Source: Candidatus Zixiibacteriota bacterium
GTDB taxonomy: Bacteria > Zixibacteria > MSB-5A5 > GN15 > PGXB01
DNA: 14,139 bases
Direction: 5' to 3'
NCBI GenBank assembly: GCA_024230695.1
Contig: JAAERC010000986.1
Coordinates: forward strand, 1-14,139
The translations under genes and the position numbers were made by a program. The notes below the pieces were generated by a model. It saw only the letters and a program-made list of their open reading frames with translations, searched no databases and was not told the DNA's origin. Position 1 is the stretch's first letter. Every line of letters starts with the position of its first letter. Below are positions 7,801 through 14,139 of this stretch, piece after piece.

Positions 7801-10224
7801 TATTCATCCAACACCGTAACCGATATTGACGGCAATGTTTACGAGATGGTAACTATTGGGTCGCAAGTATGGCTGACCAGGAACCTGAATGTCACGCGCT
7901 ATAGCAATGGCGATACGATACCAAATGTAACTAACAATAGCGAATGGGAAGCCCTTACTACCGGAGCCTATATTAGCTGCAATCAAGATAATGCCAATGA
8001 TTCCGTTTATGGTCTATTATATAACTGGTATGCCGTCAACGATGACCGAAACATAGCGCCTGAAGGCTGGCATGTGCCGACGGATCCTGATTGGAGGCAT
8101 TTGGAAATGGATCTTGGCATGAGTGAAGAAGAGGCCTTAGGATATGATTGGCGCGGTACTGATGAAGGCGGGAAAATTAAGGAAAGCGGGACAACCCATT
8201 GGGCCAGTCCCAATGCTGGTGCTACCAATGAAAGCGGTTTTACGGCGCTACCCGGTGGGGCCCACGGATTCGCAAGATCTTTTCGTACTAGTGCCTACTT
8301 TTGGACTTCTAATAGATGGGATAATATCACCGGATTGGGCCGTCGCTTGTATAATAATTATTCAAGCATCTGGCGCAGATATTTCCAAAAGTTCAAAGGT
8401 TTATCGGTACGGTGCGTTAAAGATGTTTCAGTACCTCTAATAACCACTTCTGATGTCAGCGACATATCAAAGACATCGGCCAAATGCGGAGGAACAATTA
8501 CATCCGATGGCGGAGCATTCATAACCGCCAACGGCGTATGCTGGAGCATTTATCCGGCACCCACAGTGGCGGATAATATGATCATTGATAGTTCAGGAGC
8601 CGTAGATTTTAAAATCACCATTACTGATTTGACTGGAAATACCTCTTATTATGTACGGGCCTTTGCTACCAATCGTGCCGGCACGGGCTATGGTGATGTT
8701 CTGTCATTTACATCCTCTCCGATATTACCAGTATTAACTACCGAAGATATTAGTGCTATAACCGAAACGACGGCCGAATGCGGTGGAACTATAACTTCCG
8801 ATGGCGGAGCAACTGTGATCGCTCGGGGCGTATGCTGGAGTATAGATCCAACACCAACGACGGCCGATTATAAGACTGTCGATGGCACCGGAACCGGTGG
8901 GTTTGCAAGTTCCCTTATCGGCTTGACAAAAAGCACAGTTTATTATATTAGAGCTTACGCCACCAATACCGCTGGCACAGCCTATGGTGAGGTAAAATCG
9001 TTCACGACAATTCCGGTTGTACCGATATTGACTACCGCAGACATCAGCGATATAACGGAAACTACGGCCGAATGTGGCGGAACCATTACCTATGATGCTG
9101 GAGGTACCATAACTGCGCGAGGGGTTTGCTGGAGCACGAATCCATTACCCACCGTAGCCGATAATAAAACTACCGATGGAACAGGGTCCGGCAGTTTCAC
9201 CAGTTCCCTTACCGATTTGACCGCAAGTACAATTTATTACACGAGGGCTTATGCCACTATTGGCGCAGGCACCGGCTATGGCGAGATAGTACAATTTTCA
9301 ACATTTCCTGTCCTACCGGTATTAACCACTGCCGCGGTTAATATCATAACCGAAACAACGGCCATATGTGGTGGAACTATTACATTTGATGGTAATGCCG
9401 AGGTGACCGCCCGAGGGATTTGCTGGAGTACAGATCCGGAACCGACGACAGCCGATAACAAGACAATTGATGGCGCCGGGACTGGTGGTTTTATAAGTTC
9501 CATCATCGGATTGGAAATAAACTCATTCTATTATGTGAGAGCATATGCCACCAATAGTTTGGGCACCGGATACGGCAATCAATATCTATTTTCCACAAAT
9601 ACCATAACCGATATAGATGGCAATGTTTACGAAATAATAACTATAGGGACGCAAATCTGGATGGCCGACAATTTGAAAGTAACACGCTACCGTAATGGTG
9701 ACACCATTCCCAATGTGCCCGAAGGCGAGGTGTGGTCGGGGCTGTCTTCAGGAGGATATTGCAACTATTATGACGATGAAGAGATGATTGCTGTTTATGG
9801 TCGATTATACAACGGGTACTCAGTGAACGACAGCAGGAATATAGCCCCTGAAGGCTGGCATGTACCGACTGATGAGGAATGGAAACAAATGGAGATTTAT
9901 CTTGGCATGAGTCAAGCCGAAGCTGATGCCACAGGCTGGCGGGGCACAGATGAAGGCGGGAAGTTAAAAGAAACAGGCACAGCGCATTGGGGTAGTCCTA
10001 ATGCCGGTGCTACAAACGAAAGTCGTTTCACTGCCCTACCCGGCGGTTATCGCTTCATTAACGGTGTTTTTATGAATTTTGGTTTCCGCTCAGGTTTTTG
10101 GTCTTCTGCTGAGAACAAAGGTAGTAATGAGTGGCACCGTATCCTGGATCATAATTACTCCCAAATTTACCATTACTACTACGATCAGCGTTATGGTTTT
10201 TCAGTCCGCTGCGTGAAGGATTAG
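4834..10224 (+). CDS. Secreted modular protein: dockerin + four FISUMP domains + nine FN3-like repeats
   Basis: The 1796-residue protein starts with a Sec signal peptide (residues 1-~23; the Cys at 25 is preceded by Asp, so there is no lipobox). A type I dockerin-like domain follows (26-86) with two EF-hand-type calcium loops: D27/N29/D31/D35/D38 and D60/N62/D64/D68/D71. Four FISUMP domains follow at 93-285, 488-699, 997-1197 and 1593-1796. Each opens with a D-I-[DE]-G-N-x-Y motif, carries W[ML] followed shortly by NL, then GWH[LV]P[TS], and closes in [IV]RCVKD. Between them lie two, three and four ~98-residue fibronectin-III-like repeats with signatures CGG, RGVCW and YYVRAYATN. FISUMP has no established function; its GWHxPT motif recalls DUF1566/C-type-lectin-like folds. 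No catalytic, membrane-anchor or C-terminal sorting domain is seen, and the protein ends with the last FISUMP motif. The ribosome binding site GGGGG sits just upstream of the ATG. It is likely an extracellular or surface protein binding glycan or protein; that role is inference. Confidence 0.93.
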   Translation: MKRLLITLVSIFIFFSAPELFSSDCGDINRDGSIDVSDIVFLINYKYRGGPAPDLTEAADVNSDGHIDILDIIDIIEYKYKDGPEPICGKVMDIDGNVYKTIFIGNQMWMAENLKVTHYRNGDLIPEVIYSGEWWALLTGAYCTWNNVYHWSNIYGRFYNWYTVNDSRNLAPEGWHLPTDEEWQELIDYLGGDAVAGGKMKETEDWWYNLTNATNESGFSARGGGCRSCAQYGDFKYYRVDAFFWSLNEDGNDRAWSRVLYGSMTDVHRIAYKKFCGLSIRCVKDASDVRPPILTTTGVSDITETTVKCGGTITSNGGPSVTARGVCWSTDPIFSVDDNKTIDGAGVGNFISSVTDLTANTKYYMKAYATNFMGTSYGETIIFNTTKTLPILTTAVVAYIELTTAKSGGYITSDGGEQVTARGICWGTSPLPTIADDKVVSGSGIGVFSSLMTDLTPDTSYYVRAYATSSIGTAYGNQYKFSSNTLFDIEGNSYQTVRIGTQVWMAENLKTTYYSNGEPILGIGNRYDWEMMQYQPKAAYCNYDNNANNVATYGRLYTRRAAHSVKKIAPKGWHLPSEYEWRQLEKYLGVSQDVLDSLSIFFCGELGTDEGGKLKEIGTDHWTTPNAGATDEIGFSARPGGYRDWYGDFLDMGDYAYFWNSTVIDFMWGGSRKLSYGNARIYHCEAYESKGLSIRCVKDFDPPVLITNPVSAITTTTAECGGNISDDDGGDVYARGVCWSTDPTPTVANKKTADGMGIGSFSSSITGLTAGINYYVRAYATNSMGTSYGAILSFKTLPILPALTTASATVLSENTAECGGTITADGGAVITARGVCWSIAPMPTVDDNKSTDGTGVGSFTSSISGLIKSTTYHVRAYATNSVGTAYGEEVSFLTFPIQPIISTAPVVIITETMAKSGGNIIFDGGATITDRGVCWSINPTPTVADNKTSDGVGSGSFTSSITGLTAGTFYYIRAYAINNIGLTYGNQYLYSSNTVTDIDGNVYEMVTIGSQVWLTRNLNVTRYSNGDTIPNVTNNSEWEALTTGAYISCNQDNANDSVYGLLYNWYAVNDDRNIAPEGWHVPTDPDWRHLEMDLGMSEEEALGYDWRGTDEGGKIKESGTTHWASPNAGATNESGFTALPGGAHGFARSFRTSAYFWTSNRWDNITGLGRRLYNNYSSIWRRYFQKFKGLSVRCVKDVSVPLITTSDVSDISKTSAKCGGTITSDGGAFITANGVCWSIYPAPTVADNMIIDSSGAVDFKITITDLTGNTSYYVRAFATNRAGTGYGDVLSFTSSPILPVLTTEDISAITETTAECGGTITSDGGATVIARGVCWSIDPTPTTADYKTVDGTGTGGFASSLIGLTKSTVYYIRAYATNTAGTAYGEVKSFTTIPVVPILTTADISDITETTAECGGTITYDAGGTITARGVCWSTNPLPTVADNKTTDGTGSGSFTSSLTDLTASTIYYTRAYATIGAGTGYGEIVQFSTFPVLPVLTTAAVNIITETTAICGGTITFDGNAEVTARGICWSTDPEPTTADNKTIDGAGTGGFISSIIGLEINSFYYVRAYATNSLGTGYGNQYLFSTNTITDIDGNVYEIITIGTQIWMADNLKVTRYRNGDTIPNVPEGEVWSGLSSGGYCNYYDDEEMIAVYGRLYNGYSVNDSRNIAPEGWHVPTDEEWKQMEIYLGMSQAEADATGWRGTDEGGKLKETGTAHWGSPNAGATNESRFTALPGGYRFINGVFMNFGFRSGFWSSAENKGSNEWHRILDHNYSQIYHYYYDQRYGFSVRCVKD
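5704..6294 (+). repeat. FN3-like repeat block A: two units
   Basis: Two tandem units encode ~98-residue beta-sandwich-like repeats, at 5704-5997 (294 bp) and 5998-6294 (297 bp). The first opens PPILTTTGVSDI; the second opens LPILTT and ends in YGNQYKFSSNT directly before FISUMP 2. The second unit has Ser in place of the first conserved Cys (KSGG instead of CGG). Confidence 0.9.
6937..7821 (+). repeat. FN3-like repeat block B: three units
   Basis: Units lie at 6937-7230 (294 bp), 7231-7524 (294 bp) and 7525-7821 (297 bp). The first opens PPVLITNPVSAI after FISUMP 2. The last ends YGNQYLYSSNT before FISUMP 3 and, like the last unit of block A, has KSGG instead of CGG. Nucleotide sequences of the units are clearly diverged, so these are not recent duplications. 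Confidence 0.9.
8431..9609 (+). repeat. FN3-like repeat block C: four units
   Basis: Units lie at 8431-8724, 8725-9018, 9019-9312 (294 bp each) and 9313-9609 (297 bp). Units two to four share the near-identical opening LTT..I..ITETTA. The last ends YGNQYLFSTNT before FISUMP 4. All four retain both conserved Cys positions (CGG and VCW or ICW). Confidence 0.9.
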
Positions 10225-10473
10225 ATTGGGCAGCCCCATGTCTTTAAATGTGAAGTAGGGTAAACCCACTGCCAAAGGGCAGAACCACAAACAAAATCCC
10301 CACCAAACTAATGTTGATTCAAACCGTTCTTATTCTGTATATGAGTAATTATACAGAAATTGAAAATTGAAAAGGTTAACAATAATTACAATTTTACTAC
10401 AAAGAAATTGTCCCAAAACACGTTTTTGACAAAACGAACCCATTTTCGCTGTATTTCTATATGACCCTATAGC

Positions 10474-10527
10474 TTACAACGATTTCCGTGAGTGCAGTAA
10501 TTTGGGGTGCCCCACGGCTTGTTGTAA
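10474..10527. repeat. Interrupted inverted repeat, possible stem-loop
   Basis: TTACAAC (10474-10480) pairs with GTTGTAA (10521-10527). Inside it CCGTG (10486-10490) pairs with CACGG (10513-10517), separated by small internal loops. The apical part contains GGGG-TG-CCCC (10504-10513). The nested arrangement suggests a folded element rather than a chance hairpin. No T-run follows on either side. Confidence 0.5.
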
Positions 10528-10579
10528 ATCCTGAGAAAAACGAAGGGTCGTGGGTTAAGTGATTGGAACATATAAAGAT

Positions 10580-10593
10580 GAATTGCGCAATTC
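10580..10593. repeat. 14-bp perfect palindrome
   Basis: GAATTGC and GCAATTC abut with no spacer. It could be a protein-binding dyad or part of the folded patch around it; a palindrome of this length can also arise by chance. Confidence 0.5.
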
Positions 10594-10619
10594 CTCGTCC
10601 GTTGGGAGCGTTACCAGTA

Positions 10620-10643
10620 TTGTCGGGTGTGGCGACCCGACAA
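10620..10643. repeat. Hairpin with 9-bp stem and 6-nt loop
   Basis: TTGTCGGGT (10620-10628) and ACCCGACAA (10635-10643) form a perfect stem around GTGGCG. No T-run flanks it on either strand, so it is not an intrinsic terminator. It lies about 120 bp before the Cys-rich gene and might be in its leader or belong to a dispersed repeat. Confidence 0.6.
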
Positions 10644-10765
10644 CACGAAATGGGAGAAAATCACCTAAATAATATGATTTGCTTAAATCGACATCACTAT
10701 TATATTTCAATAATGAGATTTGATAGAAAAGACAGTATGATTTATAACAAAAAGGGAAAAATATC

Positions 10766-11071
10766 ATGGCTGGATTGATATGTTGGAACTGCGGGCAGTC
10801 GACTGGGTTAGAGGGCAAAGTGATGCGCGCTGATGCCTGCGATAAATGTCTCGCCGATCTGCGATGTTGCCGGGGTTGTCGCTTTTTCGATCCGATGTCC
10901 CGCTCACAATGCCGCGAGCATATCGATACCCCAATACCAAACAAAGAAAAATCAAATTTCTGTGATTATTATCAGGTTCGTCAGGCGATACAATCGGGCG
11001 GACGCGTAATTAGAGATATCGAATCAAAAGATGATAAAAAGAAAAAATTCGATGATCTATTTGATGACTAA
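10766..11071 (+). CDS. Small Cys-rich, probably zinc-binding protein of unknown function
   Basis: The 101-residue soluble protein belongs to no family I can name. The N-terminal two thirds carry Cys pairs resembling two treble-clef or zinc-ribbon sites: C6-W-N-C9 with C25-D-K-C28, then C35-R-G-C38 with C49 and C66; C34 is an extra Cys. The C-terminal third is charged and ends in a Lys-run and Asp-rich tail (KKKKFDDLFDD), likely disordered. There is no signal peptide or membrane segment, so it is probably cytoplasmic. A ribosome binding site AAGGG (10752-10756) is 9 nt before the ATG. The TAA overlaps the TAG of the convergent epimerase gene. The regular Cys spacing and good ribosome binding site argue for a real gene; nucleic-acid or protein binding is only a guess. 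Confidence 0.85.
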   Translation: MAGLICWNCGQSTGLEGKVMRADACDKCLADLRCCRGCRFFDPMSRSQCREHIDTPIPNKEKSNFCDYYQVRQAIQSGGRVIRDIESKDDKKKKFDDLFDD

Positions 11072-12036
11072 CCGATTTGAATCCCGCCGCTTGGTGTTTC
11101 CGAACTTGCTTTATTCAAAAACCAATTAACAGTCTTTTTCAGCCCGTCTTTAAAAGAGACAAGGACTTCATAATTCAGATCGTTTTCGGCTTTTGAGATA
11201 TCGGCAAACGAATGAAGGATATCACCTTGGCGGGGTGGATCATATTTTGCCTTGGTATCGACTCCAAGAATATCTCTGAGCTCATCGAGCAAGGTATTAA
11301 GCGTAAACTGTCCACCGCAGGCAACATTATATGCCTTACCGGGAGCGGCTTCGGCTGTAAGGGCCAGTAAATTGGCACTAACTGTATTATCAATATAAGT
11401 AAAATCGCGGGATTGCTCACCATTGCCAAAAACGGTTGGTGATGTTCCCGAATTCAGGGCCATAATAAATAATGGAATAACCGCCGAGTATTGCGAATTA
11501 GGATCCTGTCGTGGTCCAAAGATATTAAAATATCGCATACAGACAGTTTCCAGACCATATAGTTCATAATACACACGAGCGTATTCTTCATTGGTCATCT
11601 TGGTCACAGCATAAGGCGATAATGGATTTCGTTTCATCTCCTCATGTTTTGGCAATACCGGAGTATCACCATAAACCGATGATGATGAAGCCATCACTAC
11701 TCGCCTGACATTGGCCTGCCGGGAGGATTCTAATACATTCAAGGTGCCGTCGATATTGACACTATTTGACGTTAAAGGATTGGAGATCGAACGGGGTACC
11801 GATGGCAAAGCGGCCTGATGAAGAACATAATCAACACCCTCAGTGGCATCACGCATCGTCCAGAAATCACGGATATCACCATCGATAAGTTCGATCGAAT
11901 CCCAAATATCGATAATATTTGATTTAAGGCCGGTTGAGAAATTGTCAATAATTCTGACCTGCTCGCCTCTTTTAATAAGTTCGTGAGCGATATTGCTACC
12001 GATAAACCCTGCGCCGCCAGTAACCAGATATTTCAT
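11068..12036 (-). CDS. NAD-dependent sugar-nucleotide 4-epimerase (WbpP/GalE type)
   Basis: This is an extended short-chain dehydrogenase/reductase of 322 residues, a likely UDP-GlcNAc/UDP-GalNAc or UDP-Glc/UDP-Gal 4-epimerase. The Rossmann motif is GGAGFIGS (7-14), with D31 placed to bind the NAD ribose. The active site shows SSSS at 117-120, Y142 and K146 in SPYAVTK. Features typical of the WbpP subgroup are PSVPRSI near residue 80, RYFNIFGPRQDPN, SRDFTYIDN and GDILHSFADIS. The Ser at ~276 occupies the region of the WbpP 'gatekeeper' Ser, which is small enough to admit N-acetylated sugars; that alignment was made by eye. A strong ribosome binding site (AAGGAAGGA on the minus strand, 12046-12054) precedes the ATG at 12036. 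It follows the nucleotidyltransferase gene by 73 bp and is probably co-transcribed with it for glycan precursor supply. Confidence 0.94.
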   Translation of the reverse strand: MKYLVTGGAGFIGSNIAHELIKRGEQVRIIDNFSTGLKSNIIDIWDSIELIDGDIRDFWTMRDATEGVDYVLHQAALPSVPRSISNPLTSNSVNIDGTLNVLESSRQANVRRVVMASSSSVYGDTPVLPKHEEMKRNPLSPYAVTKMTNEEYARVYYELYGLETVCMRYFNIFGPRQDPNSQYSAVIPLFIMALNSGTSPTVFGNGEQSRDFTYIDNTVSANLLALTAEAAPGKAYNVACGGQFTLNTLLDELRDILGVDTKAKYDPPRQGDILHSFADISKAENDLNYEVLVSFKDGLKKTVNWFLNKASSETPSGGIQIG

Positions 12037-12109
12037 AATTTGTTGTCCTTCCTTAAATTCAATATATATATTTTATATCGGCAGTGGCAAATATTTCTGA
12101 GCCTTCTAC

Positions 12110-12850
12110 CTATAAAAAAAGCTTGGGTTTCCGCTGAAAAAGCTTATCGGCTTTTTCCCAATCTGTTGGGCGCCCTATATCTAACCAAGTGCCATTATAG
12201 GGATAAATTGATGGATTCTGCCCCAGTTTTATTAGTTTGTTCACAAGTTGCGGAAAATCAAATTTCCCGTTTGGGATATATTTGATAATATCACGATTAA
12301 AGGCATATATCCCCATCGAAACGAGATACCGATGCGTCGGTTTCTCATAATATTTGTTTATTTTGTGTTTTACTGCTGAAATTACTCCAAAATCAACTTT
12401 TACTGATCGTTTGAAAGCGGCCACTGTTGCCGGAGATTTTGATTTTAAATGAGTTTTAATAAAATCAGGAAAAGACAAATCAGTGAGAATATCTCCATTT
12501 AATACCAGAAAATTCTTATCCAATGATTTGATCTTTTTTAAAGGCGCGGCTGTCCCAAGTGGTGTTTTTTCTAATGAATAGCTGATTTTCAAGCCAAATT
12601 GAGAACCGTTGCCTAAAATAACCTTAATAAGATCGGCCTGATGCCCGACCGCCAAAATAACATCTTTTATTCCGGCCTTGGCCAATTGGTGCAGTAATAT
12701 TTCAATAATTGGTTTGTCACCAACCGGGAATAATGGTTTAGGCAGAATTTTGGTGTAGGGTAGGAGTCTTTTTCCTTTACCGCCCGCCAGAATCACCGCT
12801 TGTTTGATTTTGTTAATATTTTTATTCAACTTGCCTTCCACATTAAACAA
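12110..12850 (-). CDS. NDP-sugar nucleotidyltransferase (sugar-1-phosphate NTP transferase)
   Basis: This enzyme activates a sugar-1-phosphate with an NTP and releases pyrophosphate. The ~246 residues comprise only the catalytic Rossmann-like domain. Visible are the signature LAGGKGKRLLPYT...PKP (21-39), the base/sugar region LGTA (98-101), the metal-binding GD in NGDILTD (118-124), and the C-terminal WLDIGRP (222-228) with D224 as probable second metal ligand. No left-handed beta-helix follows, so it is not a GlmU-type bifunctional enzyme. The exact nucleotide and sugar (mannose, glucose, heptose or MurNAc 1-phosphate) cannot be told. The start is uncertain: the frame offers TTG at 12850, GTG at 12841 or rarer codons, none with a well-spaced ribosome binding site, and the conserved domain begins near residue 17. 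It lies directly upstream of the epimerase on the minus strand and divergent from eno. Confidence 0.93.
   Translation of the reverse strand: MFNVEGKLNKNINKIKQAVILAGGKGKRLLPYTKILPKPLFPVGDKPIIEILLHQLAKAGIKDVILAVGHQADLIKVILGNGSQFGLKISYSLEKTPLGTAAPLKKIKSLDKNFLVLNGDILTDLSFPDFIKTHLKSKSPATVAAFKRSVKVDFGVISAVKHKINKYYEKPTHRYLVSMGIYAFNRDIIKYIPNGKFDFPQLVNKLIKLGQNPSIYPYNGTWLDIGRPTDWEKADKLFQRKPKLFL

Positions 12851-14139
<1,289 letters not shown>

Larger units (their letters stand above)
10225..10765. other. 541-bp gene-free region with several dyads
   Basis: No convincing gene is present. Just after the large gene's stop there is only a weak hairpin (CTGCC/GGCAG, 10269-10282) without a T-run, so its terminator is unclear. 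Positions ~10474-10645 contain three separate dyads (listed individually) in a more GC-rich patch than the AT-rich sequence on both sides. This patch could be a dispersed intergenic element or a structured RNA. The last ~100 bases before 10766 are AT-rich leader for the Cys-rich gene. Confidence 0.6.

Noticed and set aside
5646..9506. A series of minus-strand open frames inside the large gene (5646-5915, 6891-7151, 7194-7421, 7488-7736, 8358-8549, 9276-9506) that share LQHTPRAV-like peptides and look like a protein family.
   Set aside because: Each lies antisense to one FN3-like repeat and its similarity comes from the repeat itself. The sense strand is one continuous 1796-codon frame with a clear domain structure and a ribosome binding site.
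5704..9609. Regular ~294-bp spacing considered as a CRISPR array or satellite DNA.
   Set aside because: The units are in-frame coding repeats with protein-level conservation and diverged nucleotides; there are no short identical direct repeats with unique spacers.
10563..10778. A 71-codon plus-strand frame before the Cys-rich gene.
   Set aside because: It starts with TTG, overlaps the start of the Cys-rich gene in another frame and covers the hairpin region; no family features are visible.
10555..10955. Minus-strand frames of 129 and 63 codons opposite the Cys-rich gene and its leader.
   Set aside because: The plus-strand gene has ordered CxxC motifs and a ribosome binding site; the opposite frames have no domain signature and read through the dyad patch.
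12137..12156. AAAAAGC/GCTTTTT hairpin considered as a terminator.
   Set aside because: It lies within the conserved C-terminal coding part of the nucleotidyltransferase and has no gene ending in front of it on the plus strand.

Overview
The window looks like a chromosomal segment from a moderately AT-rich, uncultured bacterium. The housekeeping genes (lon, engB, purA, eno) are intact wherever the window allows. The most lineage-informative gene is a 1796-residue secreted protein that joins an N-terminal dockerin-like domain of the 'GGPAPD' type to FISUMP (Fibrobacter succinogenes major paralogous) domains and Bacteroidetes-style repeats. That combination suggests a member of the Fibrobacteres-Chlorobi-Bacteroidetes (FCB) superphylum or a related candidate phylum such as Zixibacteria. 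This placement is inferred from domain style only and was not tested by phylogeny.

Layout. Positions 2-4021 carry a plus-strand housekeeping run: the 3' six-sevenths of lon (ATP-dependent protease), engB (ribosome-assembly GTPase) and purA (adenylosuccinate synthetase). Positions 4022-4833 are an 812-bp gene-free stretch holding a small hairpin, a perfect 24-bp palindrome, a strong intrinsic terminator far from any stop codon, and a possible promoter. Positions 4834-10224 are the giant secreted modular protein: signal peptide, dockerin, then four FISUMP domains separated by blocks of two, three and four fibronectin-III-like repeats. Positions 10225-10765 are a second gene-free stretch with several dyads. 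Positions 10766-11071 encode a small Cys-rich, probably zinc-binding protein of unknown function. Positions 11068-12850 (minus strand) hold a sugar-nucleotide pair: a nucleotidyltransferase followed by a WbpP/GalE-type 4-epimerase, whose stop codon overlaps the stop of the Cys-rich gene. Positions 13028-14139 hold the first 370 codons of eno (enolase), truncated by the window edge.

How the genes relate. lon, engB and purA are unrelated in pathway but closely packed, and engB-purA is probably co-transcribed. The nucleotidyltransferase and epimerase are plausibly an operon that makes activated sugars for surface polysaccharide or glycoprotein. The large protein is exported and may be a surface or extracellular component, but no cohesin, glycoside hydrolase or sorting domain in this window gives it a partner.

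I looked for defence systems, CRISPR arrays, mobile elements, tRNAs and rRNAs and found none. The most unusual items are the 2-3-4 repeat architecture of the large gene, the palindrome and orphan terminator downstream of purA, and the uncharacterised Cys-rich protein.
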